Assembly: GCF_030209435.1 (NCBI RefSeq)
Contig: NZ_JARVRX010000027.1
Location: 1-64,000 of the forward strand
Origin: Mycolicibacterium sp. lyk4-40-TYG-92
GTDB lineage: Bacteria > Actinomycetota > Actinomycetes > Mycobacteriales > Mycobacteriaceae
Direction of reading: 5' to 3'
Length of the DNA: 64,000 nucleotides
The notes under the pieces are model-generated. The model worked only from the letters and a program-made list of their open reading frames with translations, was not told where the DNA came from and made no database searches. The translations under genes and the position numbers were made by a program. The first letter of the stretch is position 1; the number at the start of each line of letters is the position of its first letter. This document shows positions 54,526 through 62,724 of the stretch, one piece after another.

Positions 54526-54737
54526 GTCGGACCGGAACCTTGGAGGATTGCTTGGGCCGGGCACGCGCGTACTGCTTCGCGGAGGTCTTCGACGTCATCG
54601 GGATCAACCTCGTGACGCAGCAGAATTGCCGACTTGGCGTCTGTCGGAAGATCGAAAACGTCCGGCAGGATGCTCACGCAGATGCCGTAGGAGCGACACC
54701 GGACCTGGTCGAGCCGAACAACGGTTTCGTCACTCAT
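54522..54737 (-). CDS. [3Fe-4S]-type ferredoxin
   Basis: A 71-residue ferredoxin with three Cys ligands: Cys14, Cys20 (RCRSYGIC) and Cys59 (ACPAQAI); Tyr17 stands where a fourth Cys would bind. Such ferredoxins serve cytochromes P450 and some actinobacterial dioxygenases (e.g. phthalate type). Co-encoded with the reductase (overlap) and 16 bases from the beta subunit, so it is the probable donor to the dioxygenase. Confidence 0.93.
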   Translation of the reverse strand: MSDETVVRLDQVRCRSYGICVSILPDVFDLPTDAKSAILLRHEVDPDDVEDLREAVRACPAQAILQGSGPT

Positions 54738-54753
54738 CGATGCCCTCCTTTAC

Positions 54754-55308
54754 TCACAGAAACAGTCCGAGGTTGGGAGTGGCGATAGCCACTTCGGTCA
54801 AGAGGATCTCCCTGGACAGGAGTCGTGGCCCGTCGGCCGTTATGCGGAGTTCGTCGTTGCGCCGGTAGGGGATTAAGTCGAAGTGCGGATCGATACCACG
54901 CTGTCGATAGAGCAGCACGGCGCTCGAGACTGCGATGACGTTGTCTCGCTCCGTCTTTCGGGCCAAGACCGACCCCACCAGACGCATGGTGCGAGAGGGC
55001 GGAATCTCCGAGTAAGCGTGGGCGGTGTTCAGACGGTCAATGCGTAGACGTACGTGGGCCAGAGTGTCACGGACCCGGAACGCGGCGCGATTGACCTCAT
55101 CCGAACGCTGCTCGGTCGCTTGCCTGATCGGGATCACGTACAGCAGTTCGGGATCCAGCAGCTGATACCAGTCTTCCTCGCGAGCTTCATCCAGCAACTT
55201 CGATTCGAGAGCCAGGAACTGAGTTGCGATGTTTTGCAATTCGGTGTCGGACAGAGGGCCCTGGAGCTGAGATGGTGGCACGTGTTCGGTCGTGTCGATG
55301 GTGGTCAT
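54754..55308 (-). CDS. Ring-hydroxylating dioxygenase beta subunit
   Basis: A 184-residue small subunit: FLALESKLLDEAREEDWYQLL, ELLYVIPIRQ and SEIPPSRTMRLVGSVLAR. Overlaps the alpha subunit by four bases (ATGA). Distinct from the cluster 1 beta subunit. Confidence 0.92.
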   Translation of the reverse strand: MTTIDTTEHVPPSQLQGPLSDTELQNIATQFLALESKLLDEAREEDWYQLLDPELLYVIPIRQATEQRSDEVNRAAFRVRDTLAHVRLRIDRLNTAHAYSEIPPSRTMRLVGSVLARKTERDNVIAVSSAVLLYRQRGIDPHFDLIPYRRNDELRITADGPRLLSREILLTEVAIATPNLGLFL

Positions 55309-56684
55309 CGTGAGTGGCGCCCTTCGCTCGTCGTGGCGGATGCGTCGCCACGCATGACGGCAAGCCAGTGCCGGTAGAAATTCAGCTGAACGAATTCCCC
55401 AAAGCCGGTGGCACGCTTGATGCCTGGGCCGTGATAGTCGGGGTCCGGCGTGACGTCAACCGTGGTTCGACCGGCCTGATCGAAGTTGAAGCTCAAATTC
55501 TCGCGTTGCATCCAGGCGCTCTTCGCCGCACGAGGGGCGCCCTCCCAGGCGACGGTGTCGTCCGTTTCGAAATTACCGGCGGATCCGAAGATCAACTGGC
55601 CCGTCACATACGAATCCAGCTTTTCCTGATCACTTTGGCACTCGAAGACGAACTGCCAATTCCACAACTCCATCTTTCCGGGCGCGATCGGCTGCCACAC
55701 CCGGAAAGTGGTGACGACCGTCGGAGGGCCGCCCGGCAGCGTAGGGGAGGCGACACGGAGGTAACTGAAGTTGGGGAAGATGGTGCCAATTGTCGGCGGG
55801 TTGGTCTCGAGGACGTACCGCTGAGCGTCGTCGAGGACCGAGAGGTCGAACTGAGCGACGGTCTCTGGTGAATAGCCCCACAGGGGCAGGCCGATCTTCG
55901 CCCATGGAAAACCGAGCGTCGCGTGGCCGTCGCCGAGTTCGTAGGCATGCATCATTTCGGCGTTTGCCCCGAGGCCCTGGATCATCTGTATCTCTTCGTT
56001 ACTCCAGTGCAAGGTGTCGGCATGGTATGCGTCACCGGAGAAGTTTTCGGCACCGGCCTTCCAGTCCCCATTCACCTGATATCGCTCGGGCGGGCCTGCC
56101 ACCTTCATACCGCCGGGTGCCAGGTTCGCCAGGATGTCGAGCATCCAGCCTCCCCCGCCCAGATACTCGTCGAGCGACGGACCTTCCTGCGCTAGCGACG
56201 CGAAGATGAAGCCAGAGCGGACGTCGACCCGTGGTGCCCTCTTCAGGCCCCATTCCTTCGGGTCCAGCCGGGTTCCATACGCCTCGCGCATGTGTGGCGT
56301 CCCGACGAGGTCGCCGTTGTTGGAGTAGGTCCAGCCGTGGTAAGGGCATTTGAAGAAACGCGAATTTCCGGTGTCGGTCTGGCATACCTGGGTGCCGCGG
56401 TGGCGGCAGTAGTTCGACAACACGTTGATGCCACCCTTGCCATCGCGCGTCACGATCACCGGATCGAGGCCGATGCGGCGCTGGACGAAGTCGCCAGGCT
56501 TCGGGATTTCGCTCTCGTGCGCGACAAAGACCCAGCAAGTGCCGAAGACCTGGTCCAGTTCCGCGCGGAAGATCGCGTCGTTGTTCCAGATCTCGGCCGG
56601 CACCCGATTCTTCTCGATCTCCGTCTCGACACGGTCGAGGATCCGCGTTACTTCCGAGGCAACGGTGGGCGTGATGACAGTCAT
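55305..56684 (-). CDS. Ring-hydroxylating dioxygenase alpha subunit (Rieske)
   Basis: A 459-residue catalytic subunit. Rieske ligands Cys93, His95, Cys113, His116 (CRHRG, CPYHGW) and mononuclear iron site Asp218-His221-His226 (SGDAYHADTLH). ATG 56684 has an AAGGAG SD, so the six codons upstream were dropped. First gene of the minus-strand cluster 2 operon. Alignment would be needed to place it among naphthalene/phthalate/other classes. Confidence 0.94.
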   Translation of the reverse strand: MTVITPTVASEVTRILDRVETEIEKNRVPAEIWNNDAIFRAELDQVFGTCWVFVAHESEIPKPGDFVQRRIGLDPVIVTRDGKGGINVLSNYCRHRGTQVCQTDTGNSRFFKCPYHGWTYSNNGDLVGTPHMREAYGTRLDPKEWGLKRAPRVDVRSGFIFASLAQEGPSLDEYLGGGGWMLDILANLAPGGMKVAGPPERYQVNGDWKAGAENFSGDAYHADTLHWSNEEIQMIQGLGANAEMMHAYELGDGHATLGFPWAKIGLPLWGYSPETVAQFDLSVLDDAQRYVLETNPPTIGTIFPNFSYLRVASPTLPGGPPTVVTTFRVWQPIAPGKMELWNWQFVFECQSDQEKLDSYVTGQLIFGSAGNFETDDTVAWEGAPRAAKSAWMQRENLSFNFDQAGRTTVDVTPDPDYHGPGIKRATGFGEFVQLNFYRHWLAVMRGDASATTSEGRHSR

Positions 56685-56790
56685 GTAGCTCCTTGCAAGC
56701 ACCGGGTGGGCCGATGTGGCGCCAGTGTTGGTTGACCCATCGTATGACCGCGATCACAGTGCCGGAAGGCGTGACTTTCGATGCCCGGCG

Positions 56791-56805
56791 ATTGATGAAA
56801 TCAAT
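56791..56805. promoter_or_regulatory. Perfect dyad ATTGAT-N3-ATCAAT in the divergent promoter
   Basis: ATTGATGAAATCAAT is a perfect inverted repeat ~110 bases upstream of the alpha subunit and ~190 upstream of the ornithine-cyclodeaminase-like gene. It shares the ATTGAT half with the LysR-type 15-mer. Confidence 0.45.
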
Positions 56806-56858
56806 GGCAGACCACGCTCGCTCCAAGAGCCTTGAGAACACCCGATCCGGAACCCTGT

Positions 56859-56873
56859 ATCGATTTCGTCGAT
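56859..56873. promoter_or_regulatory. Candidate LysR-type box
   Basis: ATCGATTTCGTCGAT (ATCGA-N5-TCGAT dyad, T-N11-A) in the divergent promoter between the dioxygenase operon and the plus-strand operon. It differs by one base from copies at 61586 and 63674. Confidence 0.5.
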
Positions 56874-56993
56874 GGATGAGCATTCACGGGAATTGTTTGT
56901 CGCGAATCGCAGATCGTTTTAGCCTGGCTCTGGGCAGCGGATCTCCCGCATTTCCGGGTTCACGGACGCCCCGACCCCGATGAGGTGGCTTCA

Positions 56994-57974
56994 ATGACGC
57001 TATTGCTCGACGACCAGGCCGTCCGAGATTCATTCGGCTGGGCACGGGCAATCGATGCGCTCCGCGCTGCGTACACCGGCGATGTCGCAGGCTCCCGCTA
57101 CCCCGAACGGTCGATGGCCCGCGGTGACGGCAGCTGGCTCCGGACTCTCACCGGGGTATCGGACGACAACGGTCTCATGGGCGCCAAACTCATTGCGGCG
57201 TCGATGAAGACCCGTCAGGTGTCCTACCTGATCCCCTTGTTCGATGAGCACACCGCTGAGCTCGTGGCTTTGATAGACGGTCAGTCGATCACCGGATTCC
57301 GCACCGCCGCGACCTCGGCGGTCGCCGCGGACCTCCTGGCGAGCCCCGGCGACCTCGACGTTGCCGTAATCGGCTCCGGCTTCGAGGCCAAGAAGCACCT
57401 TCGCGCCATGAACGCAGCACGCGTCCTGTCCTCGGTCAGCGTTTGGAGCCCCCGTGCGGAGAGCCGGTCTCGGTTCATCGCGGATCTGGATGATCTGGAA
57501 CTCCCGCTGAGCGCTGCCCAAGATGCCGAGAGTGCCGTCGGCGCAGCCAACCTCGTGATCTGTGCGGCCCGTTCGCACGACGAATCCCCCACCGTACGTG
57601 GTGCGTGGCTCCGGCCCGGAACCACCGTTGTATCCGTCGGATCGACCCTCCCCGAACAACACGAGGTCGACGTCGAGCTGCTGGATCGCGCTGAGCTCAT
57701 CGTCGCCGACATGGTCGAGGAGGTTCTGCACGACACCGGGGATGCCTTGGCAGCCAAAGCAGCCGGCGTCGATCTCGGGCAGAAGACCATCTCATTGGCA
57801 GACCTCGTGGCGGGTCGGCATCCGGGCCGTACGAGTAGCGACCAAATCCTCGTGTACAAGTCGGTGGGCTCAGCCGTACAGGACATTGCCGTCGCAGCCA
57901 TGTGCCTGGCCGAGGCCCGGCGCCTTGAACTCGGCGTCCCGCTCCCCATCTCGATCACCCCCGTCCAAAAATAG
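56994..57974 (+). CDS. Ornithine cyclodeaminase/mu-crystallin family protein
   Basis: A 326-residue NAD(P)-binding protein: VAVIGSGFEAKKHLRAM (Rossmann), GAKLIAASMKTRQVSY and LVYKSVGSAVQDIA. Members act as cyclodeaminases, ketimine reductases or amino acid/imino dehydrogenases. The ATG at 56994 has a GAGG SD; a GTG at 56985 overlaps that SD. It opens the plus-strand operon of cluster 2, ten bases before the aldehyde dehydrogenase. An imino or amino intermediate in the pathway would be one explanation (inference). Confidence 0.9.
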   Translation: MTLLLDDQAVRDSFGWARAIDALRAAYTGDVAGSRYPERSMARGDGSWLRTLTGVSDDNGLMGAKLIAASMKTRQVSYLIPLFDEHTAELVALIDGQSITGFRTAATSAVAADLLASPGDLDVAVIGSGFEAKKHLRAMNAARVLSSVSVWSPRAESRSRFIADLDDLELPLSAAQDAESAVGAANLVICAARSHDESPTVRGAWLRPGTTVVSVGSTLPEQHEVDVELLDRAELIVADMVEEVLHDTGDALAAKAAGVDLGQKTISLADLVAGRHPGRTSSDQILVYKSVGSAVQDIAVAAMCLAEARRLELGVPLPISITPVQK

Positions 57975-57984
57975 AGGCGCAGCT

Positions 57985-59478
57985 ATGACTTCCCAGATGA
58001 CCACACAGCGGTCCAGCCTCGGTCTCACCGCCCCATCGCTGTTCCGGCCGTCCTCCTATATCGACGGGCAGTGGCTTACCCGCGACGACGGCGAACGGCT
58101 CGTCGTGCACAATCCATCCACCGGCGAACCGATCGCCGATCTGCCGTCGGCCGGCGCGGACGAGACCCAGCTCGCCGTCGAGGCTGCCCAGCGCGCGTTG
58201 CCCGCCTGGCGCGGACTCTCCGGCAAAGAGCGTTCGAAAATCCTGCGTCGATGGTTCGAGCTGGTCCGGGACAACACCGAGGACCTGGCGCGGCTAATCG
58301 TTCTCGAAGAGGGCAAGCCCGTGGCCGAGGCCATCGGCGAGATGAACTACGCGGCGTCCTTCATCGAGTGGTTCGGCGAGGAGGCCAAGCGCGTGCGCGG
58401 CGACGTCTTTCTCGCGCCCGAGTCGTCGCGACGAGTTGTGGTGCTCAGGGAAGCGATTGGCGTGTGCGCTGCCATCACACCGTGGAACTTCCCCGCCGCC
58501 ATGATCACTCGTAAGGCGGCCCCCGCACTGGCCGCCGGCTGCACGATGGTGGTCAAGCCCGCCGAGCAGACGCCGCTGACGGCACTGGCCCTCGCCGAAC
58601 TCGCTGAGCGAGCCGGCGTGCCGGCTGGAGTGCTCAGCATCGTGGTCGGCGACGCCCGCGAAATCGGCTCGGTGCTGACTGGCAACCCCATCGTCCGCAA
58701 GGTCAGTTTCACCGGCTCGACCGAGGTGGGTCGACTCTTACTCGCTCAATCAGCGGAAACCGTCAAGAAGACCTCGATGGAGCTCGGCGGCAATGCGCCA
58801 GTCCTCGTCTTCGACGACGCCGATCTCGATGAGGCGGTCGCCGGCGTGATCGCCACCAAGTACCGCAATACGGGCCAAGCATGCATCAGCGCTAACCGGG
58901 TTTATGTCCAGTCTGGAATCTACGATCAGTTCGCCGAAGCGTTGACCCGCAAGGTTGAGGGCCTCGTGGTCGGTGACGGATTCGACGCAGGTGTCCAGCA
59001 GGGTCCGCTCATCGACGTCGACGCGGTCACGAAGGTCGAGGAGCACGTGGCCGATGCGGCCGGCCTCGGTGCGCGCGTCCTCTGCGGCGGTCGGCGTCAC
59101 GATCGGGGCGGCTTGTTCTTTGAACCGACGGTTCTGGCCGACGTCTACTCGACGATGCGCATCACCCGCGAGGAAACATTCGGACCTGTGACCCCGCTGA
59201 TCCGGTTCGAGGACGAATCCGATGCGATCCGCATGGCCAACGACACCGAGTTCGGGCTGGCCGCATACCTCTTCACCCGCGACGCTGAGCGGACGTGGCG
59301 GGTCAGCGCGGCTCTCGAGGCGGGAATGATCGGCATCAATACCGGCCTCATCTCCAACGAGATCGCGCCCTTCGGAGGCGTGAAGCAGTCGGGTGTGGGC
59401 CGAGAGGGATCGGTCTACGGGATCGACGAGTACATGGAAATGAAATACCTCGCCTGGGAGGGCGCTGGAGCGTCGTAA
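57985..59478 (+). CDS. NAD(P)-dependent aldehyde dehydrogenase
   Basis: A 497-residue ALDH: Asn168 (PWNFPAAM), Lys191 (VVKPAEQTP), Glu266 (MELGGNAP) and catalytic Cys300 (YRNTGQACISANR). The overall sequence is close to the succinate-semialdehyde dehydrogenase branch. ATG 57985 with GAGG SD; the longer frame reads through the preceding gene. In context it probably oxidises the aldehyde released by the aldolase downstream. Confidence 0.94.
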   Translation: MTSQMTTQRSSLGLTAPSLFRPSSYIDGQWLTRDDGERLVVHNPSTGEPIADLPSAGADETQLAVEAAQRALPAWRGLSGKERSKILRRWFELVRDNTEDLARLIVLEEGKPVAEAIGEMNYAASFIEWFGEEAKRVRGDVFLAPESSRRVVVLREAIGVCAAITPWNFPAAMITRKAAPALAAGCTMVVKPAEQTPLTALALAELAERAGVPAGVLSIVVGDAREIGSVLTGNPIVRKVSFTGSTEVGRLLLAQSAETVKKTSMELGGNAPVLVFDDADLDEAVAGVIATKYRNTGQACISANRVYVQSGIYDQFAEALTRKVEGLVVGDGFDAGVQQGPLIDVDAVTKVEEHVADAAGLGARVLCGGRRHDRGGLFFEPTVLADVYSTMRITREETFGPVTPLIRFEDESDAIRMANDTEFGLAAYLFTRDAERTWRVSAALEAGMIGINTGLISNEIAPFGGVKQSGVGREGSVYGIDEYMEMKYLAWEGAGAS

Positions 59479-59533
59479 ATCGCCTCCCGCACAGAACAAT
59501 TCGTCCTTGACCAGCACCACGAAAGGAAACATC

Positions 59534-60553
59534 ATGGCTGCTTACACCCGCACCGAGGCCCGCGAATGGGCCCGCGGGAAGCTTATCGGTGCCGTGAACT
59601 GCACCATCCCGTCGTTCACCAGCGACCTGAAATCGATCAACGAGGCAGGCATCCGCCACGACATCCGTCTCGCGAAGGAACACGGCTTTCTCGGGACGCT
59701 GGGCATCTCTGAGGTCAACATCACCCTGCCGGAGTACCTGGAATTCCTTCGCATCATCCGCGATGAGGCCGGTGAGGACCTGGTCGTCGTACACCATGGA
59801 AGCTGGAGCACCCTCGCCGACAACATCGAGGCCGTGCGCGGCGCCGAGCAAGCCGGCGCAGATCTCGTGCTGCTGTCCTACCCGCCGAACTTCTACCCGG
59901 AGACCGAGCAGGAGATTTACGACTACACCAAGGCGGTGTGCGACGCTACGAATCTTGCCGTCATCATCTTTCCGATGTTCCTGTGGGGATTCAGCCCGCG
60001 AATCCACCCGTCGGACATCCCCAGCCGCCTCATCCGTCGCCTACTCGACGACTGCCCCAACATCGCCGTCATCAAAGCTGAAGGCGGGTTCCCCTACATC
60101 CAGGGAATCATTGAATGCCATCGTCTGTTCGGTGACGAGGTCGTCATCTCCGTGCCCATCGAGGCCGATCTGATCCCACTTTCGCAGATCATCCCCATCC
60201 AGCTCTCTGCAACCAGTGACCACGAGTACTACGGGCCCATCATTCCGCGGGTCATGAACCTGCTCGCTGACGGCAAGAACGACGATGCCACCGAGTTGTT
60301 CTGGCAGACGCACCCCGCGCGCAAGGCCAAGGCAGCCCTGGCTCCGGTGCTTAACGGTGGCGCGTTCATCAACCGGCAGGCGTGGAAGTTCCAGGGCTGG
60401 CTACAGGGATACAACGGTGGTCCGCTGCGTCAACCCACTCAACGGATCCACGACGGCCAAATGCTCGCTCTCCGTAAGGGGCTCATCGATTCCGGCCTCA
60501 ACCCGTCCATGGATCCGCTTCGCGAGTTCTTCATCGGCCGCAACCCGGCCTGA
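59534..60553 (+). CDS. DapA-family hydratase-aldolase-like protein
   Basis: A 339-residue TIM-barrel protein of the dihydrodipicolinate synthase family with the Schiff-base Lys181 (AVIKAEGGFPY). The usual YNxP is replaced by FPMFLWGF, so it is not DapA. NahE/PhdJ-type hydratase-aldolases of polycyclic aromatic pathways belong to this superfamily and release pyruvate plus an aromatic aldehyde. SD GAAAGGA sets ATG 59534. Its last eight codons lie in a direct repeat that recurs at 61700. Confidence 0.85.
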   Translation: MAAYTRTEAREWARGKLIGAVNCTIPSFTSDLKSINEAGIRHDIRLAKEHGFLGTLGISEVNITLPEYLEFLRIIRDEAGEDLVVVHHGSWSTLADNIEAVRGAEQAGADLVLLSYPPNFYPETEQEIYDYTKAVCDATNLAVIIFPMFLWGFSPRIHPSDIPSRLIRRLLDDCPNIAVIKAEGGFPYIQGIIECHRLFGDEVVISVPIEADLIPLSQIIPIQLSATSDHEYYGPIIPRVMNLLADGKNDDATELFWQTHPARKAKAALAPVLNGGAFINRQAWKFQGWLQGYNGGPLRQPTQRIHDGQMLALRKGLIDSGLNPSMDPLREFFIGRNPA

Positions 60554-60664
60554 CGCATGCGAATCGACGTCCGGGCATAGCCACCAGTTTGGCTGCCTGC
60601 GTCCGCAATTGGTCACGGAACCACGTCTGGGCGGGTTCCCCATCGAGGCGGCGCAGCCAGATGG
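60529..60664. repeat. Direct repeat, copy A (aldolase 3' end + LysR 3' end)
   Basis: About 131-136 bases, ~97% identical to 61700-61835 (offset 1171). Copy A holds the last codons of the aldolase gene, an 8-base spacer and the inverted last ~34 codons of the LysR gene (read on minus: WFRDQLRTQAAKLVA). Differences are at 60543, 60566, in GGGCATAG/GGGCGTAG and in GGGTTCC/GGGATCC. Confidence 0.95.
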
Positions 60665-61026
60665 GGTAGTTGATCGCGGTCCATGCGTCGTCGGCGATAC
60701 CGGTGGATCGTGTGTATGACGTTGGGATATCCATCCGCACGGTGACCGAGAAGTGCCCCGTTGCGGCCAGACACGGCCACGAACGCCCCGGCGACGTAGG
60801 CGGAGTCGGTGCGCACCACGATCGTGCCCGTCGTGCCGGCCCGGCACGCGGTGCTGACGGCATGGGCAACCTGGCCGGGCCCGGGGCGGCGCCGGCGGCG
60901 TGGACGCGGTGCCCGCCAGCACCTTCAGCCCGCACGCCAGCAGCGACCTAGACGCGATCTTGGCGTGCCCGAAGGCCACGCCGTGCTTCTTGCCGCCCGA
61001 CCATCCGCCGTTGCACCGAGGTGCTC
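60661..61026 (-). mobile_element. IS1380-family transposase remnant
   Basis: On the minus strand, fragments in different frames spell an IS1380-type transposase: GWSGGKKHGVAFGHAKIASR, then IVVRTDSAYVAG and FSVTVRMDIPTS and DDAWTAINYPIW. It is frame-shifted and cut at both ends (the N-terminal third and all sequence after the INYPIW region are missing) and abuts copy A of the direct repeat. No terminal inverted repeats were seen. It is inactive. Confidence 0.7.
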
Positions 61027-61028
61027 GC

Positions 61029-61469
61029 TTACACCTCCGACGGCTGCGGAGCGATCCCCAACTGATGCATCAAGCTGAAGCCGCCCAGAACCTCGCACAC
61101 CGTCGAAATGCTCACAATGGACGCACCGGAGAATCGAATGCGGTCGACGGTACGAGCTGTGAACTGCCTACCGGTCGGCGGAATCCCGAAGAATTCACCC
61201 CGCCAGGTTCCCGACCCGAGAAAGAAGACCACTACCTCGTCCTCATGGGCGATCTGGTCGGTAACGGAGAACGTGAGATCTGGGAAGGCGGTGCAGAACG
61301 CTTGCAACGTCGCAATGAGTTTGTCGCGCCCCTCGATCGGGCTTTCATGTTCGAAGACGACATCCGGGGCGAGGAGATTCGTCAGTGTTTCGAAATCCCG
61401 CCGATTGACCGCGGCAAAGTATTCCTTTACGACAGCATCCGCCTTGGCGACTGCATCGGTTGAAGTCAC
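61029..61469 (-). CDS. SnoaL-like/NTF2-fold protein
   Basis: A 146-residue protein: VKEYFAAVNRRDFETLTNLL, PDVVFEHESPIEGRDKLIA, GIPPTGRQFTARTVDRIRF. This is the SnoaL/ester-cyclase branch of the NTF2 fold, which covers polyketide cyclases and small hydrolases or isomerases. GTG start with a GAGGAGAAG SD. It sits inside the segment between the two direct-repeat copies. Function unknown. Confidence 0.88.
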   Translation of the reverse strand: MTSTDAVAKADAVVKEYFAAVNRRDFETLTNLLAPDVVFEHESPIEGRDKLIATLQAFCTAFPDLTFSVTDQIAHEDEVVVFFLGSGTWRGEFFGIPPTGRQFTARTVDRIRFSGASIVSISTVCEVLGGFSLMHQLGIAPQPSEV

Positions 61470-61585
61470 AAGCTTCTCCTCACGATTGTTGTGGCTATGC
61501 CGCGCGCGGCGCCGTTGCTCGCGGTTGATATTGAGCGTAGGAGCGCTCGGGCATAGCGGGAAACGGCTCGTGTCAATAGGCCCGC

Positions 61586-61600
61586 ATTGATTTCGTCGAT
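61586..61600. promoter_or_regulatory. Candidate LysR-type box
   Basis: ATTGATTTCGTCGAT, identical to 63674-63688, 117 bases upstream of the SnoaL-like gene. Fits T-N11-A. The region 61470-61699 shows no gene. Confidence 0.5.
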
Positions 61601-61699
61601 GAGATCGGCTCGCGCATGGACGCTGGGTTCACGTCTACGCCTACGGCGGTCGCGCGAGCGCGACAACGTTCACGGGTCGGTACAGGGTGCGTTCACCCA

Positions 61700-61835
61700 C
61701 TTCATCGGCCGCAGCCCGGCCTGACGCATGCGAATCAACGTCCGGGCGTAGCCACCAGTTTGGCTGCCTGCGTCCGCAATTGGTCACGGAACCACGTCTG
61801 GGCGGGATCCCCATCGAGGCGGCGCAGCCATATGA
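61700..61835. repeat. Direct repeat, copy B (aldolase 3' remnant + true LysR 3' end)
   Basis: Second copy of the 131-136 base repeat (see 60529-60664). It begins with TTCATCGGCCGCAGCCCGGC, a leftover of the aldolase 3' end without the rest of that gene, and continues into the real C-terminus of the LysR gene at 61735-61835. Confidence 0.95.
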
Positions 61836-62724
61836 GCGTTTCGGTGATTGGCTCCAGCTGCATGGGTGGATCGATGAATTGCAGATTGGCGGCCTTGGCC
61901 ACACGTGTCGCGAGTGTTCGCGGGATCAGTGTCACCAATGTGGTGTCGCGCAACATGAAGGGGGCGACAGCAATGCTGGTACTGGCCTCGACTTTGCGTG
62001 GTATGCCGAGGACATCGAGGTTCGTATCACCCAAAGAGGGCCGCCCGTCCTCGAAGGTTGCGGCAAGGTAGGGCATGGCGCTGAACTCCTCGACCGTCAT
62101 CGCCGAACGGACCGCGCGGTTGGCGGCATCGGCAGCCAACACATAGCGATCGCGATAGAGCACCTCGCGACGGACGCCGTCCCTCCAGAGAGCGGGGAAC
62201 GACGAGATCACCTCTCGAGGCAGCACGATCACGTCGACACGTCCGCGCAGCATCTCAGCGGGAATGTCAATCGAGACCGTTCGAATCTGCACCCGGATGT
62301 TCGGGTACGTCGACGAGATCTCGACCAGCAGCGGGTGAAGAAGCGCGGCCGCCGCGAAATCACTGGCGACCACAGAAAAAGCATGCTCGTCGACCGTCGG
62401 GTCGAACGAATCCAAGGTGGACAACGTCAGCTGGAGTTCGGCCAATGTGCTGCTCACTGAGCTGGTCAGCGCGTTCGCGAGCGGGGTTGCGATCATGGTT
62501 CGGCCCTGCCGCACAAGAATCGGATCCTTGAGAAGCCGGCGCAGCCGCGCCAAAGTCGAGCTCATCGCAGATTGTCTGATCCCTAGCCGCGCAGCCGCGC
62601 CGGTGACGCTCCGCTCGGACATCAACGCCTCGAATGCGACCAGCAAGTTGAGGTCGACACGGCCCAGCTGCTCGAGAGAAGGATGTGGCGAAGAGCCGGT
62701 TTCGGACGCAATCGGCTTATTCAC
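61735..62724 (-). CDS. LysR-family transcriptional regulator
   Basis: A 329-residue LTTR: N-terminal HTH (VTGAAARLGIRQSAMSSTLARLR) preceded by VDLNLLVAFEALM, and an effector domain to the end. GTG 62724 overlaps the stop region of the next LysR gene; GTG 62745 is an alternative. NodD/NahR-like layout. It is paralogous to its neighbour (62717-63670). Its 3' end is in repeat copy B. Confidence 0.92.
   Translation of the reverse strand: MNKPIASETGSSPHPSLEQLGRVDLNLLVAFEALMSERSVTGAAARLGIRQSAMSSTLARLRRLLKDPILVRQGRTMIATPLANALTSSVSSTLAELQLTLSTLDSFDPTVDEHAFSVVASDFAAAALLHPLLVEISSTYPNIRVQIRTVSIDIPAEMLRGRVDVIVLPREVISSFPALWRDGVRREVLYRDRYVLAADAANRAVRSAMTVEEFSAMPYLAATFEDGRPSLGDTNLDVLGIPRKVEASTSIAVAPFMLRDTTLVTLIPRTLATRVAKAANLQFIDPPMQLEPITETLIWLRRLDGDPAQTWFRDQLRTQAAKLVATPGR

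Noticed and set aside
57562-57984. N-terminal extension of the aldehyde dehydrogenase
   Set aside because: It lies inside the preceding cyclodeaminase-like gene; ATG 57985 has a proper SD and the standard N-terminus.
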